A stretch of DNA of 64,000 nt. Source: Nageia nagi (Eukaryota; Pinophyta). Positions 57,814 to 64,000 of this stretch are shown here, one piece after another. Position 1 is the stretch's first letter. The number at the start of each line of letters is the position of its first letter. Under the pieces are notes generated by a model. It searched no databases. It was not told the DNA's origin and saw nothing but the letters and a program-made list of their open reading frames with translations. Position numbers and translations under genes: made by a program. The DNA lies in contig JBITNC010000001.1 in NCBI GenBank assembly GCA_050084985.1, positions 172,174,001-172,238,000 of the forward strand. The letters run 5' to 3'.

Positions 57814-60771
57814 TTGCCACAAAAGAAGGTGAAAGTGTTAACCAATGTAGGCATGTTAAATTTGATAACAAAAAATTAATCAACCATTCATGTTGAGTTT
57901 GTTCAATCATTAATCAATTATACTTGTTGAATTAATCAAAGGTAATCAACAAGGCATGGTTAAATTGTTAACAATTTCATATGTGTAAAAAAAAAAAAAT
58001 CTCATCAAATCATATAGATCTAACATTTTATCATAACCAAGTAATATAGTTTTATAAAGGGTAAAGTTGAGTATTTTTTTCTTTTTTAAAATTAGGCCTT
58101 CACCTGGATGCGCGCATATTGGAGCCCAAGTTCTACTAATCCTCAACTAGTTCCCCTTAGTCAGTAATATACTCTTATAAGGAGGAGTACTAGTTATTTT
58201 CTAAGGGTGTGATGTATGTTAGATCAACCAAATTATTATCTTGATTAGATTTTCAAGTTAGTCTCCTAAGTTATAAAGATAATACCTAAATAGATGTGTT
58301 GACATGTGATATCACTATACACATGCCTATCCACTTATATGGATTTAATTCTAGACCAATAGAGGACTTAGGAGTAATTAGGAAGTACAAAATTTTCACC
58401 ACTTGGATCGATGGACTAAAAGGCTCCAATCTACCTTATCTTCACCTCATGGCTTCCTAAACAAGTTATGTTGTAGAATAAAATGTGAGAATGTGTTCAT
58501 TTTAGGGGTGAACTTTCAATATTTATGATTTTTATAAAATTTAAAGTAAAAGTGCATAAATTAAAATGCTTAAAATGATTTATCATCCAAACTTAAAACC
58601 TAAGAGTACTCATGGTACATCATCCATAAAGAAATTTAAGAGTGTCCAATACGTTTTCTCACAACCCTAAAAGGACCTCTTTATAAAAAATTGCATGAGT
58701 TCATTATTTTAAGTAACAATAAAAAACAAGGAGTTCCCCCTTACTTAAAAATCTTAACAAAAATTCCATACTTCAAAAAATACATTTAACAAGATTCTAT
58801 CTCAAAATATTTACTTAAAAATTAATACCTTAATTCAAGGTCTCCCCTCTTAATTTTTGAGAGAATCGCATAAATTCCCCTTTTGAGTAAAAAAAATATT
58901 CATTTAAAAAAAAAAATACCCCTTTCAAAAAATTAATTCCCCTTTGAAAAATTTGCAATGAATTTTCCCCATTTAAAAAAAAAAACATAAAACCCATAAA
59001 TATTAATTAAACTTCCCCTTATTAAAATAAATAGAATTGCCCCCCTAAAAAAATTATCCCCATTTTAAAATTAACTCCCAATTTAAAAAAATTCCCCAAA
59101 TAAATAAAATTGTTTAAAATTTTAATAAATTTTAAATATATCCTCTTCAAAAAAAGATAACCCTTTTAGATAATTCCCTTAATAACTCATAAATTTTAAC
59201 CAAATTTAACTATTATCATTTTCCTCCACTTTTTAAAAAAATACCTCCCCCTTTTTTTAAAAAAATTACCCACTTTTCAAAAATAATACAAGTTTCTAAA
59301 AATTTAAACAAATTTCAAAATGTTAACAAGTCTCTTTCACAAGATTAGTCTCCTTCACAAGATCGCAAATAAGTGTAATTAATGCATTTTAAAAGGTTAA
59401 ATTTATTCATTAGTCTCATCCCCTTAAAATGAGTAGAAAGAAATTTCACTAAAGAGGAAAAAAAATTCCTCAAAAATTACACCTAAAGCTTGAATAAAAA
59501 ATTATAAACAATTAAAGCTTCACCCAAAATTCATTTATAAATAAATTATGTTTTATAGGTGCATGTTGTATTAATGGGGTGCATGGAGGGAGGGGAGATG
59601 CAATAGAAAGAGGTGGGTAAAGGGATGGGTGTAGTGGGTGGGTAAAGGGATGGGCAATAGAGGGCAAATTAAGAGGTGGGTTCATAGTAGGGGAGGAAGG
59701 AAGGGGAGGGAGGCACATAGAAGTTCCAAGTAGGGGCTTTTCATTAAATGAAGGGGGGTTGAAGGTAGGGAGTGGGGCAAAGGTAAGGGCAATGATGGGG
59801 AAAAGGGGATCGCATCATAATAGGGGGTGGGTGAATCACGAGGTGAATGGGCTAGGGCAGGTGGGTGAATGGAGGGGATATAATAGGTTAAAGATGATAG
59901 GAGGGGGTTTAGGTCAGGTTGAGTGGAGTATGCATGGTGCCTTGGGATGCATAAGGGTTTCATGATGCGATCAAGATTAGCATAGTGAATGACTGATAGG
60001 TAGGAGGTGGGGGCCTAATTGATGGGGCGAGCCTTGAGTGGTCACCAATTATGAGGCTATGTTTTTTTTTTTATTTAAAAACTTTTAGAACTAAGGGGGG
60101 TCGCATAATGACATTTTAAAAAAACTTTTCTATTTAAAAAATGTTTTATTAAACAAAACTCTTCAACTACTCTTTGGAGGATATTTATACCTCTTTTTTA
60201 TTATACTAGTTTATTTAAGGAAAAAAAAACTTTTTTTCTATTTGGAAAGTGTTCATTTTTATTTTTAAAAAATGCACCTTCCTTTTTTTTAAATATATCA
60301 TAATGATTTCTAACCAAATGCTTATATATTTTTTTATATATAGATAAAAAAATTTATATAAAAATTTTGTAAAAAATTTGCAACTCATTTCTACACAAAA
60401 TATTAGTGTAAAAAATTGCAAATTTTTAATATTTTAAAAAATATTTTCAAATTTAAATTCTAACAAGCTTCGTAAAAAATATTATAACATATTATTGCTA
60501 TATTTTAAGCAACTTTAACCAAAACATTGCAACTAACAAAATAATGTCAATGAGAAAAATGCATAACAATAATATGTAAGCAAACTTTTCAAAAAAAATT
60601 GAACTAACACATGGTAAAAATATGTTAGTATCATACAAATAATTCTAATAATAAAAGAGAGATGTTATACCTTAAATTTGATTTTACCTCACCAATGAAG
60701 TAGGAAGAAGAAGTAGGAATGACCTCCAAGATGTTGAAGAGAAGCCTCCAAGGATGGCTCTAGGTACCACT
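57814..60771 (-). other. Leader of copia D
   Basis: Minus strand: PBS TGGTACCTAGAGCC next to the right LTR, T-rich part, hypervariable segment at 59560-60050, a long A/T-rich part (58680-59500) with C-rich interruptions, then the conserved block (58070-58680). The G-rich plus strand of the hypervariable segment holds many GGG and GGGG runs. The open frames on both strands there reflect low complexity. Confidence 0.6.
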
Positions 60772-61327
60772 TGAAAGAACTAATCCTAAGAGACTAAAAT
60801 CTTTTTCTACCAAGATCTCATGAAAGCTGCTAAAATATCATCACAATAGTATAAACACAATTCTCAATCTCACAAACTTGCCACTAATATAAAGTGGTTC
60901 CTCCAACCATAGGAATACGTCCATTAATCTAAGATCTTTATTCTCAAAGATCACTCTCTTACAATAACTTTTCCTTACTTCTCCTAAAAATCCTAGAGCA
61001 TAACTTTTCTACAAACTTGAGTGAGTAATTTTAAGGAGAGGGCCCTCTATTTATAGGTCAAAATCCTCCCTTGGATCACTCTTTTAACCATTGTACAAAG
61101 TCATGACATCATCACCCTTTTACCCAAGGGGCATGCTCATGAGATGGAGTGTAGGACAAATTACATTATTTTATTCATAAATACTTAAAAGGTATCTAGG
61201 GATACTTCTAAGTATTAATTAATTTACATTATCATATTCACTAAATACTTAAGGTATCTAGGATAGATTTAAGTATTAAGTGAATTACATAAAGAGACCT
61301 TACAATAATGCATTATACATTCCAACA
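60772..61327 (-). repeat. 5' LTR of copia D (right end)
   Basis: 556 bp, tgaaagaac...cattccaaca, TSD ccata directly after. TATA-like 'ctatttatag' reversed at about 61046. Confidence 0.9.
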
Positions 61328-61332
61328 CCATA

Positions 61333-61683
61333 GAGGCAAAATATCAAGCCATGTAAGTTGCGACCCAAAAATCCATTTGGTTGAGGCATCTTTTGAAACA
61401 AATTGGGTATGAGCAAGCTTCCCCATCTCAAATTTCTTCAGATAATCAATCAAATATTGCTTTGGAAAAGAACCTTATTTTCCATCAAAGAATAAAATAT
61501 GCTGAAATCTAAACACATATAATTAGGGAGAAGGTTCTATATGGTATCTTAAAATTACAATATTATCCATCAATTTTAAACTTCTTTGATTTGTTCACCA
61601 AGCCCCTTGTTGGAGCTAATTTCTACAAGCTTAGGGAATCTATTGAGTTGATGAAGTTACCCTTAAAGGGGAGTGAAGGTTGA
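61333..61683 (+). pseudogene. Copia E RNase H, end
   Basis: Continues the frame cut at 36906: AKYQAM, a stop, ATQKSIWLRHLLKQIGYEQA-like text, SSDNQSNIALEKNLIFHQR, then NFFDLFTKPLVGANFYKL and MKLPLKGSEG before the stop at 61681. The join with 36906 across D restores the RNase H order. Confidence 0.8.
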
Positions 61684-62396
61684 ATTCTTATTGAATTCAT
61701 GTCTGCAATGATAACTTCATCCCTAAGAGGATTTTTTAGTTGTATAGTGTTGATCTTTTTGTGTACACCTTTGTGGTTAGCTTGCTCCATGTGAGGAAAT
61801 AGTTGTATAATTTTGAGCATGTGATGTCTTTGGCATTATTTTAGTTATCCATATGCAAAGTACCAGTATGTGCTTTTTGGCATTGTTTAGTTATCCATAT
61901 GTGAGGAACTCATATGTGCTTATGCTCTATTTTTTTATGTTGATCAACATTTATTTATATACAATAGATGATTATGAGTATTGGCTTGGCATCTTCGTGA
62001 AAAATTATAGTGCACCATTGATCAGTTTATGGATGGCATTAAATGATTCATTTATCTTATGTTGATATGAATGTTTATATGATGCATCTGACTATATTTA
62101 TTTATGAGTTGCTTGTAGCTTGCAAGTTTCTTCTCAAGAGTGTAGGTTACCTACTTCGAATGGGTAGGTTCATCATCTCAACTTGTTAAATGACTAATTT
62201 GTATAGTGAGACCAATTATAGTTAATAATTATATTATAAACCATTTATCAGATAGTAAAGTAGTGAGCCTCAATCTAAGATCTTGCTTATTTCTCAAAGA
62301 TGTAAATGTTCTCATCTTTGATTGTATCTATATGGAGGAGAATTCTCTCTTTCATCTCTCCTCTTCGCTCTACCCCAATGTTGCATTAAGGGAGAG
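61684..62396 (+). other. Copia E 3' untranslated region
   Basis: 'tggttagcttgctccatgtgagg' unit, two 'agttatccatatg' units near 61845 and 61890, 'aattatagtgcaccattgat', and the purine tract 'attaagggagag'. No gene. Confidence 0.65.
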
Positions 62397-62959
62397 TGTT
62401 AGAATGTATAATGTATTGTAAGGTCTCTTCATGTAGTTCACTAAATACTTGAGGGTATCCCTATATACCTTAATTATTTAGTGAATATGATAATGTAAAT
62501 TCACTAATACTTAAAATTATCCCTATATACCTTTTAAGTATTTGTGAAAAAGATAATGTAACTTATCCTACACTCCATCTCATGAGCATGCCCCTAAGGT
62601 AAAAGGGTGATACATGATATTACATTGTACAATGGTTAAAAGGGTGATCCAAGGGATGATTTTGGCCTATAAATATAGGGTCCCCTCCTTGAGATTGCTC
62701 ACTAAAGTTTGTAGCAAACTTATGTTATTATCTAGGTTGTAGGAGAAGTAAAAAAGTGAGTGCTTCCAAGAGAGTGCTCTTTGATACTAAGATCTTAGAT
62801 TAGTGAATGTACTCCCATGCTTAGAGAAACCACTTTATATTGGTGTTATCTTGTGTGAATGTTATTTTGAGTTTGAGTTCTTAATGATTAAGGAATTAGA
62901 GAGAGATTTCATGTGATATTGGTATAATAGGAATTTATCTTGTAGGCTTCTTTCCTTCA
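62397..62959 (+). repeat. 3' LTR of copia E
   Basis: 563 bp, TGTTAGAATGTATAATG...TTTCCTTCA, followed by TSD taaaa and by PPR pseudogene sequence. Confidence 0.85.
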
Positions 62960-63210
62960 TAAAATACATCATTTATGAATCTTAATTGATTATGATGAAT
63001 AATGAGAGTGTGTATATATTTTCCCTAATGTGCATTCATAACATATGTTTGAATCCAATTAATTACATTTTTGTAAAATACTCAAAGGTCTCCAAACTAT
63101 ACTCGTTCTCATTATGTACACATCTTGTGATCATTGAATCCATTTTAAAACTATTATATGCATACCTTGCAATCATTACAATCTATGAGATGGTCTCTTT
63201 GCAAAAAAAA
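62960..63210 (-). pseudogene. PPR pseudogene, N-terminal side fragment
   Basis: Minus strand: CKETIS, a stop for W, IVMIARYAYN, then ITRCVHNENEYSLETFEYFT and KM, then IND-VFY at the E insertion site. It continues into LLYMYAKCGSL at 4050 across the 59-kb insertion. A 17-base A run at about 63200 bounds it. Decayed like the left part. Confidence 0.65.
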
Positions 63211-63239
63211 AAAAAAAAATTAACAATAAAAGTAAGATT

Positions 63240-63558
63240 ATAGTTTAAAACTTCTCTCTTAGGGTGTTTAAGGGTGATTTTAAACCCCTAAGATGATGAT
63301 TTTAAAATAATCAATAATGGTTTTTTAGGTGATTTTAAATCTTCATCTTATTATGTTGGCTTTTTTATGATGCTTAAAATAACAACAATTGAATAACTTC
63401 CCTTAAAGATCTTTTAGGGTAGTTTACAACCATCCTTAAAGATCTTTTTGGGCAGTTTAAAATTTCCTTTAAAGATCTTTTAGGGTGGTCTAAAATTACC
63501 CTTAAAGATCTTTTAGGGTGATTTAAAACTACCCTTAAAGGCTTTTTTTTGGTGTAGT
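63240..63558 (-). mobile_element. CACTA-like transposon terminus with subterminal repeats
   Basis: On the minus strand the segment begins CACTACACCAAAAAAAAGCC at 63558, the kind of end carried by CACTA (CMC) DNA transposons, followed inward by a short tandem array. Array-like words continue to about 63240 (ttaagggtgattttaaaccc). No matching second end was found, so this is a fragment or a very small derivative. It interrupts or abuts a gypsy RT remnant. A 3-bp TSD cannot be shown. Confidence 0.45.
63401..63555. repeat. 33-bp tandem repeat, about five units
   Basis: Units start at 63401, 63434, 63467, 63500 and 63533, each with 'ccttaaagatcttttagggt'. The inner AAAGATCTTT is a perfect palindrome. 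The last unit is partial. Confidence 0.9.
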
Positions 63559-64000
63559 GACTATTTCTTAGAAATTTGTGGGTGTATTACATAAGCCAAA
63601 AGGGAGAATACAATATGCATATCTTCCCCAATGATAGATGAAGTTATTTTTTCATAATCTTTTTATCCATTTGGATTTGATTGTAGCCATTGAAAATATC
63701 TAAAAATTATTTTATTTTATTTTTTCTGATAAGTGTATGTAAAACATGATCAATGAATGGTAATGATCACAAGTAAATTTTCTTGTTTGCTTCATTAAGC
63801 TCTTAGTAATTGACATAAATTATTCATTTATATTTCTTCTTTGGGAATTATGACTAAAGGATAAATTCATTCATTGCTATCTATATGATAAACAAATCCT
63901 ACATTTAAGAGTTTTTGGAGTTTAATCTTAACTATCTCCTTCAAAATCAGGTTGATTACACTAATATAATTAATGATTTTACATCATACCATACATTAGA
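63559..64000 (-). pseudogene. Ty3/gypsy reverse transcriptase fragment
   Basis: Minus strand, reading from the right edge: KEIVKIKLQKLLNVGFVYHI, DSNExIYPLVIIPKKKYK, YVNYxELNEANKK, LPFIDHVLHTL, then FLDIFNGYNQIQM and, after frameshifts, PFGLCNTPTNF. The order and the words (PIDSSEWxSPxVxVPKK, FxGYxQIxM, PFGLxNAPxTF) are those of Ty3/gypsy RT. Heavily decayed; ends at the CACTA-like terminus. This is the only gypsy pol sequence in the window and is outside G1 and G2. Confidence 0.7.

Larger units (their letters stand above)
36912..61327 (-). mobile_element. Ty1/copia element D, reverse orientation, inside E
   Basis: LTRs at 36912-37447 (plus one base at 45179) and 60772-61327, inverted relative to E, with TSD ccata at 36907-36911 and 61328-61332. 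E's RNase H frame (STIxAEYQAM region) joins perfectly across it. D contains G2 and F; with these removed it is about 8.7 kb. Reading on the minus strand: LTR, PBS TGGTACCTAGAGCC, leader, gag, PR, INT (split by F), RT, RH, purine tract, LTR. Confidence 0.9.
4059..62959 (+). mobile_element. Ty1/copia element E, outermost of the nest
   Basis: LTRs at 4059-4629 and 62397-62959 both begin TGTT(G/A)GAATGTATAATG and end TTCCTTCA. The flanking 5-bp duplication taaaa is at 4054-4058 and 62960-62964. The interior is split into leader (4630-5333 and 31863-34097), gag-pol (34098-36906 and 61333-61683) and 3' untranslated part. G1 interrupts the leader and D interrupts the RNase H region. With both removed the element is about 7.9 kb. 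LTR divergence, estimated by eye at over 10%, fits its place as the oldest element in the nest. Confidence 0.85.

Noticed and set aside
59512-59965. Pro-rich and Gly-rich frames on opposite strands
   Set aside because: Low-complexity G/C-biased leader DNA; no domain.

Overview
The window reads as nuclear DNA of a land plant with a large, repeat-rich genome. A gymnosperm is my best guess (inference from PPR style, low gene density and old nested retroelements); no marker fixes the species. Only one gene looks intact: the N-terminal part of a PLS-class pentatricopeptide-repeat (PPR) gene on the minus strand, running off the left edge (1-811). No rRNA, tRNA or CRISPR was seen.

Almost everything else is one nested retrotransposon cluster whose layers can be separated by target-site duplications (TSDs) and interrupted reading frames. 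A decayed minus-strand PPR pseudogene (about 1755-4058 and 62960-63210) was split by Ty1/copia element E (4059-62959, TSD taaaa). E's leader then received G1 (5334-31857, TSD ctttt), a gag-bearing Ty3/gypsy-type element without pol. G1 itself holds copia A in its gag (6512-15456, TSD attcc) and copia B in its 3' noncoding part (22374-31095, TSD ctttg/atttg). E's RNase H region received copia D in reverse orientation (36912-61327, TSD ccata). D was later hit by a second G element, G2 (37448-45173, TSD ccaac), one base from its LTR/polypurine boundary, and by copia F in its integrase (47910-55891, eroded TSD).

The five copia elements belong to one broad family: gag, protease, integrase, reverse transcriptase, RNase H, behind a leader of about 3-4 kb. 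All are broken by stops, frameshifts or deletions, including A, whose two LTRs are nearly identical. Each leader combines a conserved block just before gag with a hypervariable segment. In A that segment holds a captured PPR fragment and another host-like stretch; in F it holds an unidentified antisense coding-like stretch.

The two G elements are the most interesting content. Both have a Ty3-type gag, no recognisable pol, and an antisense reading frame that I recognise as a plant mobile domain (PMD) relative. Their 3' noncoding parts and LTRs are dotted with degenerate copies of an 18-bp palindrome. The 3' LTR of copia B contains a near-perfect palindrome with 103-bp arms that its 5' LTR lacks. 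At the right edge are a 33-bp tandem array beside a CACTA-like terminus and a decayed Ty3/gypsy reverse transcriptase.
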